DNA of 64,000 nt from CAYJEQ01 sp964370185 (GTDB taxonomy: Bacteria > Bacillota > Clostridia > Oscillospirales > Ruminococcaceae), in contig CAYJIJ010000005.1 of the NCBI GenBank assembly GCA_964370185.1, positions 1-64,000 on the forward strand. Reading direction: 5' to 3'. Shown one piece after another: positions 1 through 8,966 of this stretch (the first letter of the stretch is position 1; every line of letters begins with the position of its first letter). Both the position numbers and the translations under genes were made by a program. A model generated the notes under the pieces. It was given only the letters and a program-made list of their open reading frames with translations. It ran no database searches and had not been told where the DNA came from.

Positions 1-119
1 TTCACCCCATACCCCACGATTTTTTGAAAAAAATCGAGTAAAACTCCACTTTTTACCATTATACCTCACCCAAAATATAAAAACAAGAAAATTAATAATA
101 CTATAAAACCCCTACCGTG
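1..119. other. Gene-free DNA left of the IS, with a dispersed hairpin repeat
   Basis: No gene is visible. Positions 13-45 hold a 33-nt repeat with a palindromic heart (GATTTTTTGAAAAAAATC at 18-35). It recurs at 53361-53393 with only two differences, and these exchange the flanking C-G pair for T-A, so the stem is kept. Positions 94-119 mirror the sequence just outside the right end of the insertion sequence. Confidence 0.6.
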
Positions 120-178
120 TGAACAGCCCCAATTTGTACGGACAGTACAAAAAAACCTCTTATAGGTAGAAAATTAAA

Positions 179-1033
179 TTAAGTTAGAAACTGATTTCGT
201 TGTTCAAGTGGAGTCAGTTTTGTTTTTAGTTGCAATCTTTGGTTATTGTAGAAATAAATATATTCATCAATAATCTGGTTAGCTTGGTTGAAAGTATGGA
301 GTTTAAGCCTGTAAATACATTCTGTTTTTAAAATGGAAAAGAAGTTTTCAGCCAAAGCATTATCATAGCAGTTCCCACGTCTTGACATAGAAGGAGTTAT
401 GTCGTATGATTTAGTTAGGTTAAAATATTCATTAGAGGTGTATTGAAAACCTTGGTCACTATGGAGTTGCAGCTCTGTAGTGACCTTTTCTTTTCTCTTA
501 GCAAGTCTTATAGTGTCTAAAACCAAACGGTTATTTTGAGTTGTACTTGTTTTGTAAGACACAATACTGTTATCAAATAAATCTCTAATGATTGATAGAT
601 ACAGCACACCTTGTTTTGTATGAATATACGAAATGTCAGTTACCCATTTTTGATTTGGTCTGTACGCTGTAAAATCACGATTAAGTAAATTATCATATCG
701 ATGCAAATATTTACTGTAATTGCGATATTTTTTACGTCTAATAACAGATAATAGGTTGTATTTTTGCATAACTCTTAATACAGTTTTAGGGTTGTGATGT
801 ATTCCTTTACGCTCCAGCCATATCCAAACACGGCGATAACCATATGTTTTATTAGTTTTAGTTTGACATTCACATATCATATTTGCAAGAGGCAAATCTT
901 TCGCCGGTATGTCCATCCTTTTAACGAAATCATAGTAGCCACTTCTTGATACCTTGAAAAATCTACACATTTCACTGATACTGTATTTCTCCTTATGACG
1001 ATAAATCACTTTGTACTTTACTGATGCTTTCAC
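179..1033 (-). CDS. IS3-family transposase OrfB (DDE integrase domain)
   Basis: This is the 284-aa catalytic subunit of an IS3-type transposase, which cuts and joins the ends of the element. An N-terminal helix-turn-helix-like region (HTH_21) precedes an rve integrase core. The DDE residues are visible in WVTDISYIH, LHSDQGFQYTS and NALAENFFSILKTE, followed by the usual C-terminal tail with YNNQRLQ. The start is GTG at 1033 inside a GTGA overlap with the orfA stop, with AGAAAGGAAG just upstream. Expression may therefore be by translational coupling rather than the classic -1 frameshift; I see no obvious slippery run. The frame is intact, so the element could be active. Confidence 0.92.
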   Translation of the reverse strand: MKASVKYKVIYRHKEKYSISEMCRFFKVSRSGYYDFVKRMDIPAKDLPLANMICECQTKTNKTYGYRRVWIWLERKGIHHNPKTVLRVMQKYNLLSVIRRKKYRNYSKYLHRYDNLLNRDFTAYRPNQKWVTDISYIHTKQGVLYLSIIRDLFDNSIVSYKTSTTQNNRLVLDTIRLAKRKEKVTTELQLHSDQGFQYTSNEYFNLTKSYDITPSMSRRGNCYDNALAENFFSILKTECIYRLKLHTFNQANQIIDEYIYFYNNQRLQLKTKLTPLEQRNQFLT

Positions 1034-1365
1034 TTCCTTTCTGTGAGTGAGAGAAAATCCCTCATCAGTTGTGTTTCCATTTCAAGTCTTTTTATCTTTG
1101 CGTCTTTTCGTGCTATGATATATTTTAGCTGCGAGATATTATCTGTTTCACTAACTTTGCACTCTTTCGGCGGGCGTCCTTTTACTTTTAACGCTACTCC
1201 TGCTGCTATTTTTCTCTGTTTAGTATTGTATCGTGATATGAAGTTGTGTATTTGCTCTTTTGTAAATCCTAATTCTATTCCTATTTCCTTTTTTGTTAAT
1301 CCCTTTGCTTTAAGTTCTAAAATCTCTTTTTCATATTCCCTTATATGTCGGTAGCTTCTTGCCAT
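1030..1365 (-). CDS. IS3-family transposase OrfA (HTH protein)
   Basis: This is a 111-aa DNA-binding partner of the transposase. Residues about 10-45 form a helix-turn-helix (LKAKGLTKKEIGIELGFT), and a basic, helical C-terminal stretch (IIARKDAKIKRLEMETQ) fits the leucine-zipper region by which OrfA and OrfAB multimerise. The start ATG has TAGGAGGAATTTTTT in front, a good ribosome site. The gene overlaps orfB by four bases. Its length is at the upper end of the family range. Confidence 0.88.
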   Translation of the reverse strand: MARSYRHIREYEKEILELKAKGLTKKEIGIELGFTKEQIHNFISRYNTKQRKIAAGVALKVKGRPPKECKVSETDNISQLKYIIARKDAKIKRLEMETQLMRDFLSLTERK

Positions 1366-1476
1366 AAAAAATTCCTCCTATAGTAGATATTTCTATTCTA
1401 CCACAGGAGGGTTCTTTTTTCTATTGTCCGTTTTTACTGGTTCTGTTCAGTCGGCAGGGGTTTTATAGTATTATTC

Positions 1477-3012
1477 TTACTGTAAATATTTCTTTTCTCT
1501 TGCAATCTTTATCGCTTCGGTGCGATTTTTTGCGCCGAGTTTTTCCATTATGTTTTTCACATGGAATTTTACTGTTGTTAGCTTTATGCTCATCGCAGAG
1601 GCAATTTCATTGTTTGTTTTGCCGTCGCTGAGTAGCTTTAATATGTCGGATTCAGTTTGAGTGAGTAAATCCACTTCGTCCGCCTGCACTTCAGCAGCTT
1701 GCTCCTGCATCGGTGCTTCTAAAGCTTCAGGCTGTGCTGCCGGTGCCACTCCGTCCTTTACATATAGTTTCGGGAAGAGTGTGGCAAACTCAACTGATGA
1801 AGCACTAATCTTATTTATGTAAGTATTTTCTCCATGCTTTTCTTTATATCTATCAACTATCGGAATGATGCTATTACCTAAATCGGCATATATTCTCACA
1901 TATCCATTTGGCTTTGTGATTTTAAGCGCTCTCGCAAATCTTTCATCGGCAATATCCTTTGAGCCCATCAGCTCATATACTACCGCCGCATTTGCTAAGC
2001 ATTCCGCTAAATCTATCGGGCGGTTTACCTTACTTAACATGTCTATTAATCCCTCAAGCATAACCACTGCATCTTTATATCGCTCAAGTGCTATATAGCA
2101 TTTAGCGGTGGTGATTTGGCGGAATAAACTCCTAATTGAATAACTTCCAACCTTGCACCCCGACTCTTCAAGCCATGCGGACACCGCTTCTAAATCACCA
2201 TTTTCCATTACTAAGCGCACTTTAAATGCTTCGAAATTCGCCCTAATATAAGCGTTTTCTTCCTTTACAAGCAGCTCTTCAACTTCTGCTAAAATATCTT
2301 TAGGCTGAGTGGCGGATTTATCAAGCCTATTAATTTTCGCCAAAATGCCCCTTGAGGCAAACATCATCTCTATATCATTTGACGCCATAGCCTTTGCAAT
2401 CTCTACCACGGCTTCGTCGTGTTTATTTTGCTCATACATAATTTCGCCCACTGCGGTTTCTATGAGACCTTGCCCATTATTATCAAACACGGTGGAGATA
2501 ATTGGCCTGAGTATACTGCGTACTGCACGATAATTCTCAGTCCATTCCGACATATCCTTATATCCTCTTAGCACACTCGGGAAGGCGTTAGTCGCCGTCA
2601 TGCCAGGAAATCTCTGCCCACTCCTCAGATACTCATTGTAAATGATTGATAGATTGAGCATTAGATGGGCGTTGTCCTTTGCAGGATTTTTTATGCCTAT
2701 CATTGAGCAGAGGAGATTTAAATTTATGCGTTCCTCGCTTTCTTCCTTAGAAGCGTCTCTTAACAGCATAGCATTTGAAAACCATTTGTCCCCCTCTGCG
2801 AGTTTTCCATCGTTCCATTTGTGGCACGCAAGTATGGAGCAAAATTTAATTGAGCTCTTTAAGACATCTTCCGGAATCCTGTCCACTATTTCAATACATG
2901 CTGCCGCTTCTTCGCATGTTTGGCGCATAGTGAGATCTGGAAATAGCAAGTCCGCTATTTTTGAGTACTCCTCAAGTTTATAATGCTCGCTAATCTGTTC
3001 GGATAATTTCAT
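1477..3012 (-). CDS. TPR/MalT-like LuxR-family transcriptional regulator of the CIS locus
   Basis: This 511-aa cytosolic regulator ends in a LuxR/GerE helix-turn-helix at about residues 448-500 (LTQTESDILKLLSDGKTN, then TTVKFHVKNIMEKLGAKN). The preceding 400 residues are helical and repeat-like, in the style of TPR/MalT sensor arms, with a short Ala/Gln/Glu linker near 425-445. There is no N-terminal receiver or ATPase P-loop, so the input is probably protein-protein or ligand binding by the repeats. The start has GGAGGTG nine bases upstream. It diverges from an AAA+ ATPase gene at the left end of the CIS locus, which makes it the likely local regulator (inference). Confidence 0.85.
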   Translation of the reverse strand: MKLSEQISEHYKLEEYSKIADLLFPDLTMRQTCEEAAACIEIVDRIPEDVLKSSIKFCSILACHKWNDGKLAEGDKWFSNAMLLRDASKEESEERINLNLLCSMIGIKNPAKDNAHLMLNLSIIYNEYLRSGQRFPGMTATNAFPSVLRGYKDMSEWTENYRAVRSILRPIISTVFDNNGQGLIETAVGEIMYEQNKHDEAVVEIAKAMASNDIEMMFASRGILAKINRLDKSATQPKDILAEVEELLVKEENAYIRANFEAFKVRLVMENGDLEAVSAWLEESGCKVGSYSIRSLFRQITTAKCYIALERYKDAVVMLEGLIDMLSKVNRPIDLAECLANAAVVYELMGSKDIADERFARALKITKPNGYVRIYADLGNSIIPIVDRYKEKHGENTYINKISASSVEFATLFPKLYVKDGVAPAAQPEALEAPMQEQAAEVQADEVDLLTQTESDILKLLSDGKTNNEIASAMSIKLTTVKFHVKNIMEKLGAKNRTEAIKIAREKKYLQ

Positions 3013-3110
3013 TATTACACCTCCGATTTTATTTTGTGGCAGCTAATTCACTGCCTCTTATTAGATAAAATCTGCTCTGCTTTCTATTGCCATAAGATGG
3101 CAGAAAAATG

Positions 3111-3140
3111 AGTATAAACATAATAGACATTTTGTCGCAA
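3111..3140 (-). promoter_or_regulatory. Candidate promoter for the LuxR-type regulator
   Basis: Reading leftward, TTGCGA (3140-3135) is followed after 18 bases by TATACT (3116-3111). The start codon lies about 100 bases downstream. Confidence 0.4.
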
Positions 3141-3211
3141 TTTGCTTTTATCGCCATTAAATATGTTTATTATGTCATAATTTGGTTGCACATTGTAATT
3201 ATATCACATTT

Positions 3212-3231
3212 ACTATTATTATCGCAATAGT
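3212..3231. promoter_or_regulatory. Candidate operator, inverted repeat ACTATT-N8-AATAGT
   Basis: The left arm extends as TTTACTATT (3209-3217). A closely similar repeat, TTTACTAT-N7-ATAGTAAA, lies at 49607-49629 upstream of the main CIS operon. Two related inverted repeats in both control regions suggest one shared regulator; this is inference. Confidence 0.35.
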
Positions 3232-3271
3232 TAAGAAATCTTAATTTTGTGCTATTTTGGTAAATGATTTA

Positions 3272-3300
3272 TTGCTTAAAAGCCCTTTTTATGCTATTAT
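3272..3300 (+). promoter_or_regulatory. Candidate promoter for the left AAA+ gene
   Basis: TTGCTT (3272-3277), a 17-base spacer ending in TGC, and TATTAT (3295-3300) make a good extended -10 promoter pointing at the AAA+ gene, with a leader of about 180 bases. Confidence 0.5.
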
Positions 3301-3425
3301 GAACACAATGCACTTTCTTTAAATTATAGATATTTTTTGTGACTTTAAAATGTCACTGTAACTTTTAAATGATTAGAAGCCGTTTTTCTCGTTTGAGAAG
3401 TCGGACAACTGAAAAACATGGCACA

Positions 3426-3481
3426 TTTATGACCATTTTTATGGTTATTTTGTGGCTTTAAAAGAAAGGAATGGTCATAAA
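3426..3481 (+). promoter_or_regulatory. Leader hairpin enclosing the ribosome site of the left AAA+ gene
   Basis: TTTATGACCAT (3426-3436) and ATGGTCATAAA (3471-3481) are perfect 11-bp complements separated by 34 bases. The AAAGGA ribosome site (3465-3470) abuts the second arm and the ATG at 3483 follows it directly. If the stem forms in mRNA it would shape access to the start site. Confidence 0.45.
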
Positions 3482-3482
3482 T

Positions 3483-5621
3483 ATGATTGAAAATTTTTAT
3501 GCTAAACTTGCTGATAGGTTTTTCCACTTAAATGAGAATACGCCTTACAACTCCGAACAGGGTTATATAGACGACTGTATGGCGCTGATTTCGGGATATC
3601 TTCATTTAGCGATTACAATTCGTGCTGAAACTTCCCCTGAGGACGGTCTTTTTTTGCGAGGTCTGCCCTTTGACCCTCAGTGGACAATAGCCTATCTCGC
3701 AGAGTATGACCAAAAAAGCTTCCCCTGCGGTGAAGATGTGATAAACTGCCTGCTCTCGGCTGAGAATAAGATAATAAAAAAACTTCTAATATCGGATGCT
3801 GATGGCTTTCGTTTTATGAAACTAAAAAGCAAGCTAAATTTAAATGATTTTGCCTATTTTTCTCTTTTGTTTAGCTATGGATGTGCTACCGATAGAGCTT
3901 TTGAGTCCGCCTTTGCAATGCTGCATGAAGATGACAAGCTCGGTTTTCCCACCTTGCAAAGCATATACACAGCATACACTCTAATAAAGCCTGCCCCCTC
4001 GATTTACGATTTAAATTTCTGTGATGCAGGCACTATTACCTCATTGCTTTACAGTGAGATGCCACCCTCCACCAACAATTCTCTCACCTACTTAAAGCTT
4101 AGCCCCCATGCAGTGGCATATCTATCGGGCAGGGATTTTTCGGTGAATGTTGTAAACTATCGGCTTATAGACGGTAGTGTAGAGGATGAGCCACGCTTTA
4201 TAGAGAGCCAGATTGATATGCTTTCACAGCTCATGGATAAAGAAAATAGCTTTGATGTGGGTAGTATTATAGCTTTAAATGGGGAAATGGGTAGCGGTAG
4301 AAAATTAACTCTGCATAAACTCTCTCAAAAACATAAAAAATCCTTCCTTATAATTCCTTCCTATTCGCTTGATAAGGTTACAGCTTCTGAGTTAATTCTA
4401 TATTCGCTTTTGGAGGGGTATAATCTCTGCTTCGAGGATGTGGACACCGATAATATTCCCCAAATAACAAAGATTGAGCAACTTCTGCACATACTTGCTC
4501 CTTTTAACCCCTTAGTGGTGCTTCTTACCTGCGAAATGCGATACAGCTTTGAGCTTTCGGGATATACATACCTAAAAATTGACTATCCACTACCAAGCCA
4601 AAAAGAGTCGCTCGCACATTGGAAATGCCTTGCTGAGCAGTATGAAGTGGAGGAGGATGTGGACTGGTATGTTATAACCGCTAAGTATAAGCTGACACCC
4701 GGTCAGATGAAAAATGCTCTTACCCTTGCCGCAGTGGGCGATGGCGATAGCAAAATTAATTTGCCAACCCTTGCAAACGCTATACTGCAAACAAATACTG
4801 GTAGACTAAGTGAACTCGCTGACATGGTGCATTGCTTTTACGATTGGGATGATTTGGTGCTCTCCGCTTCCTCAAAACAGCTTTTACTAAATGTCTGCAA
4901 CAGAATTAAGTATAAGTATAAAGTTGAGGAAGAATGGGGATTTAAGAAGAAGTCCGCCTATGGCAACGGTGTATCGGTGCTTCTTTACGGCCCTCCGGGT
5001 ACGGGTAAAACCATGAGTGCACAAGTTCTCTCAAAAGAGCTTGGACTTCCACTTTACCGCATAAACCTATCCCAGATAACCAGTAAATACATAGGTGAAA
5101 CGGCTAAAAATCTCAACCGTATTTTCGAAGAAGCTAAAAAGACAAATGCGATACTCTTTTTTGATGAAGCCGATGCACTCTTTTCAAAGCGTACCGAGGT
5201 TTCAAATTCAAACGACCGCCATGCAAATTCCGAAGTTTCATATCTACTTCAAAAAATAGAGGAATTTTCTGGGGTGAGTATTCTTGCCACCAATTTAGCC
5301 AATAATTTCGACGATGCGTTCAGACGCCGTATCAACTATATAATCAATATACATATGCCAAGCCCCGAAGAAAGGCTTAATCTATGGAGGTCAAACTTTC
5401 CGCCCTCTGCTCCGCTTTCGGAGGATGTGGACTTTGATATGCTTTCGGAAAGCCTTGACTTTTCGGGTAGTGTTATAAAATCCGCCGCAACTCAAGCAGC
5501 ATATTTTGCCGCCGCAGATAACAGCGAAGTATCCATGATACATATAGCCAGAGCTGTTAGGGCTGAACTTCTAAAGCTCGGAAAAGCCCCACCGCATTTT
5601 TTAAGTATATATCCTGAATAA
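3483..5621 (+). CDS. AAA+ ATPase of the contractile injection system (Afp15-like), left copy
   Basis: This 712-aa cytosolic AAA+ ATPase resembles the ATPase found in most eCIS loci, thought to help particle assembly or remodelling. The C-terminal AAA module has a Walker A at about residues 503-510 (GPPGTGKT), a Walker B near 556-567 (ILFFDEADALF), a sensor region (LATNLANNFDDAF) and arginines FRRR. About 240 residues earlier is a second, degenerate P-loop (GEMGSGRK, Lys replaced by Arg), the same two-part layout as the ATPase at 46724-48526. I start at 3483 because the in-frame ATG at 3471 touches its ribosome site. It is the only CIS gene transcribed rightward. Confidence 0.85.
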   Translation: MIENFYAKLADRFFHLNENTPYNSEQGYIDDCMALISGYLHLAITIRAETSPEDGLFLRGLPFDPQWTIAYLAEYDQKSFPCGEDVINCLLSAENKIIKKLLISDADGFRFMKLKSKLNLNDFAYFSLLFSYGCATDRAFESAFAMLHEDDKLGFPTLQSIYTAYTLIKPAPSIYDLNFCDAGTITSLLYSEMPPSTNNSLTYLKLSPHAVAYLSGRDFSVNVVNYRLIDGSVEDEPRFIESQIDMLSQLMDKENSFDVGSIIALNGEMGSGRKLTLHKLSQKHKKSFLIIPSYSLDKVTASELILYSLLEGYNLCFEDVDTDNIPQITKIEQLLHILAPFNPLVVLLTCEMRYSFELSGYTYLKIDYPLPSQKESLAHWKCLAEQYEVEEDVDWYVITAKYKLTPGQMKNALTLAAVGDGDSKINLPTLANAILQTNTGRLSELADMVHCFYDWDDLVLSASSKQLLLNVCNRIKYKYKVEEEWGFKKKSAYGNGVSVLLYGPPGTGKTMSAQVLSKELGLPLYRINLSQITSKYIGETAKNLNRIFEEAKKTNAILFFDEADALFSKRTEVSNSNDRHANSEVSYLLQKIEEFSGVSILATNLANNFDDAFRRRINYIINIHMPSPEERLNLWRSNFPPSAPLSEDVDFDMLSESLDFSGSVIKSAATQAAYFAAADNSEVSMIHIARAVRAELLKLGKAPPHFLSIYPE

Positions 5622-5765
5622 TTTATATATCTCCCACGCCCACGGCGTGGGAGATATTAGATTGTAGTGATGAATTAAGAGTGAAGAAGTTAGTATATTT
5701 TTGCAAGACAAAATGATTTAATTTGTTTTGCCTAATGTGAAAATCCTTAACTTTTCACTAAAAAT
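5622..5765. terminator. Perfect 14-bp hairpin between convergent genes, then GTGAA-type repeat DNA
   Basis: Positions 5627-5657 form ATATCTCCCACGCC, loop CAC, and its exact complement. The hairpin sits six bases after the AAA+ stop codon and between convergent genes, so a bidirectional terminator is plausible, although the T-run is poor. It is followed by GAGTGAAGAAGTTA-type sequence (5669-5692) and, before the gap, by TTAACTTTTCACT in the opposite sense. The same association recurs at many places in this window. Confidence 0.5.
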
Positions 5766-5865
5766 NNNNNNNNNNNNNNNNNNNNNNNNNNNNNNNNNNN
5801 NNNNNNNNNNNNNNNNNNNNNNNNNNNNNNNNNNNNNNNNNNNNNNNNNNNNNNNNNNNNNNNNN
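5766..5865. other. Assembly gap (100 Ns)
   Basis: A run of exactly 100 Ns is a scaffold join of unknown length. It lies in repeat-rich DNA just beyond the stop codon of the next gene, so no known gene is interrupted. Missing sequence, even whole genes, cannot be excluded. Confidence 0.99.
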
Positions 5866-5872
5866 CTTTAAT

Positions 5873-8569
5873 TTATGGCGAAGTCGTTGCTTGTGCTGCT
5901 GGGGCATTTTTATGTTTTAATTCATTCATCTTGCCTTCAAGCACAGTTTTCATCTCAAGCATTTTTTGTCTTTCTTGCTCTTTTTTGGTTTCGTGTGGGC
6001 CTTCATAAGTGCCAGCGGACATATCCCTTAGTCCGAGGCGCTGTTCTAAGACTTTTTTGCTCGGGAGTTTGCCATCTTTCATTACTATTCCCGCTTGCTT
6101 TAAAAACTCTAAGTCTTGCTCATTATTGTGCTTGCCATCCTGTACATCTTTTACATTTTTTTGGACGAGTGAGTTTACAAAGCCTGCCATGCCTCCACCC
6201 TGTCCTGTGAGCGAGATGCTCATAATGGTGTTAAAATCAATATCGGGCAAGTCCCTTATATCACTGTCTTCTTTTCTTGCGAGTATCGAATAGCCAACTC
6301 TGAACTTCTTCTCAATATCTTTAAAATTGTTAATATCTGCAATTTGTGCGGCTCTTGGTCCACCCTCGAGCTTTATAAGCTCTATCATCTCGGCGATGAG
6401 TTTCTCTTCCTTTTTCTTCTTTAAGAGTTTTAGTATTTTTTTACCGCCAAATTTAAATCCTTTTTTGGCATATTTACTCATCTTTTTAAACAGGCCTGCC
6501 GCCTCTGGATTACCGCCTGCTAAAAACGCAGAGCTCGCTGTACTTAGTGCAAACATTGTGAGGGATTGCCCCAATTTCATAAAGGACTCGTTTCGTTCAT
6601 CCTGCCTGTTTGAAATAGCTGTTCTTTGGAGTATATCTTTCTCAAAGTACTTAATCTGCTCTTTACGCTTTTGGTCAACCGCTTTGTTTGCCATCTCCTC
6701 AACTTCTTTTACGCTGAGGTCGGGATTAGTTTTTCGCGCATTTCGCCTTACATCATCCCTTATATCTTCCCTCGTTTTTTCGGCTTTATTAAGACGGCTT
6801 ATTTTGCGTTTCTTATCATCGTCGGTGAGGTTCATACCCACTGCTTCGCTTGTGGTATTTGCCGCTTTTGCCGCTTTTTGCATGCCCCTTACCCTTGACA
6901 CAGCAATCCCTGACGCTATACCGTGTGAGATTGAATCAATCCCCGATTTAGCCGCCTTAATGCTGGTTTTGTGATGGTCATTGGCAGCACCTGTATCCGC
7001 TTTAAATCTGGCATCGGCGCCACTGTTTACAAGTCCCAACTGAGCACCTGCCGCTAATACACCCGTTGTTGTATTAACCATACTAAGTCCTGCTAAGGCT
7101 TTGTCCCTCGTGTCCATATCACCTTTATCAATATGATAATTAATGGCTTGGGCGGCAAGTTTTGTTGTGCCCACACCTACTTTTGTCCCTGCTTTAAGAT
7201 TTCCTGCAAGTTGTCCCATAAGTGCTTGGTGGTCGGTATCAGCTGCTAATTCGGGGTTAATCATTTCGGTTACTTTGCTACTTTGTTTCACACCGATAGT
7301 TGCCGCTTTACCGCCTATTTTAATACCTAAGCTAACTTTTTTAAGCACCTTTGCGGTATCTTTGAGTGCCTTATTGGTTTTTTCTTCTTTTTCTTCAGGA
7401 TTTCTTCTTGCCTCTGTTTCCCTTTCGCTCTCTTGCACTTCACTTCCCATGGTATCATGTGCTAATTTTAACTGTCGATAGGATTCCTTATCCGCACTAT
7501 CCCAGTCCGCAGTATCTACATCATAATTGTAGTCATCTTTGAGCTTTTCTTTTTTGGGTGCACTGGTTGCAGGTGCACCTGTCGCCTGAGCAAGTGCTGA
7601 GCCAACTGTCGGCGTCTCTTGGGATGGTGAAACTACTCCCGACGCTTCTACTGGAGCGCCCGCCGCAGGTGCCGCTTCTACTACTGGCGCTGCTTCAGCT
7701 GCTGGTGCCGCTTCGGCGGCTGGTGCTGATTCTGGCATAGGTGCAGCCTCTGGCTTTGGTGCATTATCTTCCGCTTTAAGCTCTTCTTTTTCCGCTTCTT
7801 CTTGCTGAGCAGAGTCCGCCGCAACCTTCGCCGCATCTTCTACGGGGTTTTCTCCGGCCACAGGCGCAGTGGAAGAATTATCCGATTCCGAGCCCTCACT
7901 TGCCGATTCCGATTCATTTGCATCGCTTCCCTGAGATGTGTTTTTCGCTACCGAATGTGCATCTATGAGCACATCCATCGCAGGACTTGGGCTATTTTTA
8001 GCCGCTTCCTTTTTTACATCTTCCTCGGCAGAGCCAAGTGTGAGCTTCTCTGGCGAGAAGAAGTTGTATAAATTGTATTTCTTTGCAACATCGTCCATTA
8101 TCAACTGTGCTTTTTGCATTCTCTCATTGTCTTTATCAAGTAAACCGTCAAGCGCATCCGTCTTCCCAACCATCCAGTCGGGGCGTGCTCTTAAGGCTTT
8201 TTTGGTGAGGGTTTTATATAGGTTGGTCACTTGGTCTTTGTGATATTTATCCTTGTCGGTATCCACCTTTTGATAATATTCCTGCTTCGTCCACTCTTCG
8301 TCGGATACCCCCTCGAGTGACTTACCTATTCTTTCATTGCGTTGGGTTGTTAATTTAGAAAGGTCTTTATATTCCTTTTCCCCTCTTCTTCCCACCCAAT
8401 TTGCCGCTTCTTTGAGTTCAGGGTGTTTATTATTCCATTCTACAAACTGTTCTGTCTTTTTATTTGAAGTCTCGGTTGCCCATTTTGCGGCTGCCCCCCC
8501 TGCCTTTTGTGCGCCCTGCCATGCGTCACTAGCAGCGGTTTTAATTTGTTTTCCTACGGAGCCTGCCAT
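5873..8569 (-). CDS. Large CIS-linked paralogue B, candidate cargo (function unknown)
   Basis: This protein of about 898 aa is not one I recognise. It has no signal peptide. It aligns along its length with its neighbour at 8967-11360. Shared blocks are NFFSPEKLTLGS near residue 170, IKIGGK near 411, AAQAINYH near 475, KKFRVGY near 755 and DGKLPS near 833. Residues about 255-310 are a Pro/Ala/Glu linker with PAAEAAP repeats. A Lys-rich helical segment and a Gly/Ala/Ser-rich hydrophobic stretch (AFLAGGNPEAAGLF) lie in the second half. The start at 8569 has AAGGGAGGG upstream and replaces a longer in-frame option. As last gene of the CIS operon, behind a chaperone-like gene, it is a candidate payload (inference). 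Confidence 0.8.
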   Translation of the reverse strand: MAGSVGKQIKTAASDAWQGAQKAGGAAAKWATETSNKKTEQFVEWNNKHPELKEAANWVGRRGEKEYKDLSKLTTQRNERIGKSLEGVSDEEWTKQEYYQKVDTDKDKYHKDQVTNLYKTLTKKALRARPDWMVGKTDALDGLLDKDNERMQKAQLIMDDVAKKYNLYNFFSPEKLTLGSAEEDVKKEAAKNSPSPAMDVLIDAHSVAKNTSQGSDANESESASEGSESDNSSTAPVAGENPVEDAAKVAADSAQQEEAEKEELKAEDNAPKPEAAPMPESAPAAEAAPAAEAAPVVEAAPAAGAPVEASGVVSPSQETPTVGSALAQATGAPATSAPKKEKLKDDYNYDVDTADWDSADKESYRQLKLAHDTMGSEVQESERETEARRNPEEKEEKTNKALKDTAKVLKKVSLGIKIGGKAATIGVKQSSKVTEMINPELAADTDHQALMGQLAGNLKAGTKVGVGTTKLAAQAINYHIDKGDMDTRDKALAGLSMVNTTTGVLAAGAQLGLVNSGADARFKADTGAANDHHKTSIKAAKSGIDSISHGIASGIAVSRVRGMQKAAKAANTTSEAVGMNLTDDDKKRKISRLNKAEKTREDIRDDVRRNARKTNPDLSVKEVEEMANKAVDQKRKEQIKYFEKDILQRTAISNRQDERNESFMKLGQSLTMFALSTASSAFLAGGNPEAAGLFKKMSKYAKKGFKFGGKKILKLLKKKKEEKLIAEMIELIKLEGGPRAAQIADINNFKDIEKKFRVGYSILARKEDSDIRDLPDIDFNTIMSISLTGQGGGMAGFVNSLVQKNVKDVQDGKHNNEQDLEFLKQAGIVMKDGKLPSKKVLEQRLGLRDMSAGTYEGPHETKKEQERQKMLEMKTVLEGKMNELKHKNAPAAQATTSP

Positions 8570-8966
8570 TAAAATCCCTCCCTTATCGTAAAAGGAAATC
8601 ATAGTACAGTTTATTTCTCAGACACCTGTGTGGGGTGGCTTCCCTAACTGTATAAAAAATTTCCACTAATTTTGCTACTAAAATTATATCTTTATAATCA
8701 TTTTTTGGTGTGGCAAATGGCACTGATTTATTAGTGATAAGTTAGCTTCTAAATTGGCTCTGCTTCCCACTCCAATTTTTTATATTTAGATTAGTGCTTT
8801 CAAGTATAGTGGTATTACTGCTGTGGCTAATAGTGCTACTTTCTTAGTATGCCTTTCCCCACCTTAAGCGGAGAAAGACATACTCTGATAATTTTAAATA
8901 TCTAAATCAGTTCTATTTATCCCCTTAGTATCGCTTAACTATATTTTATAAAAACTCTTCTACCCC
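8570..8966 (-). other. 397-bp spacer between the two large paralogues
   Basis: No open reading frame with a ribosome site is visible. The one clear structure is an imperfect hairpin at 8846-8884 (AGTATGCCTTTC pairing with GAAAGACATACT). It could be a terminator or mRNA-stabilising stem-loop after the upstream paralogue, or mark the duplication joint. The gap is longer than most spacers in this operon, so separate transcription of the last gene is possible. Confidence 0.4.
8846..8884. terminator. Stem-loop in the paralogue spacer, possible terminator
   Basis: The arms AGTATGCCTTTC and GAAAGACATACT pair with one mismatch around a loop of about 15 bases. There is no long T-run after it in the direction of transcription, so termination is uncertain. 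Confidence 0.35.

Larger units (their letters stand above)
120..1449 (-). mobile_element. IS3-family insertion sequence (orfA + orfB)
   Basis: This is a two-gene transposon of the IS3/IS150 type, carrying orfA (1030-1365) and orfB (179-1033) on the minus strand. Likely termini are TGAACAG at 120-126 and its complement at 1443-1449, with related sequence continuing inward (GGACA and CCTC blocks on both sides). Outside these ends the flanks are also inverted copies: ACTATAAAACCCCT at 100-113 matches the complement of 1456-1469. Either the element's inverted repeats are longer than usual, running to about 94 and 1475, or the element landed in a palindrome. I see no clear short direct target duplication. 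Confidence 0.8.
3013..3482. promoter_or_regulatory. Divergent control region of the regulator and the AAA+ gene
   Basis: This 470-bp gene-free stretch separates two divergent genes. It holds one plausible sigma-A promoter in each direction, an ACTATT-N8-AATAGT inverted repeat at 3212-3231, an 18-bp near-palindrome at 3339-3356 (GTGAC...GTCAC), a small hairpin with TTCTC/GAGAA arms near 3386-3399, and an 11-bp inverted repeat around the ribosome site of the rightward gene. Such density fits a regulated intergenic region. Confidence 0.55.
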
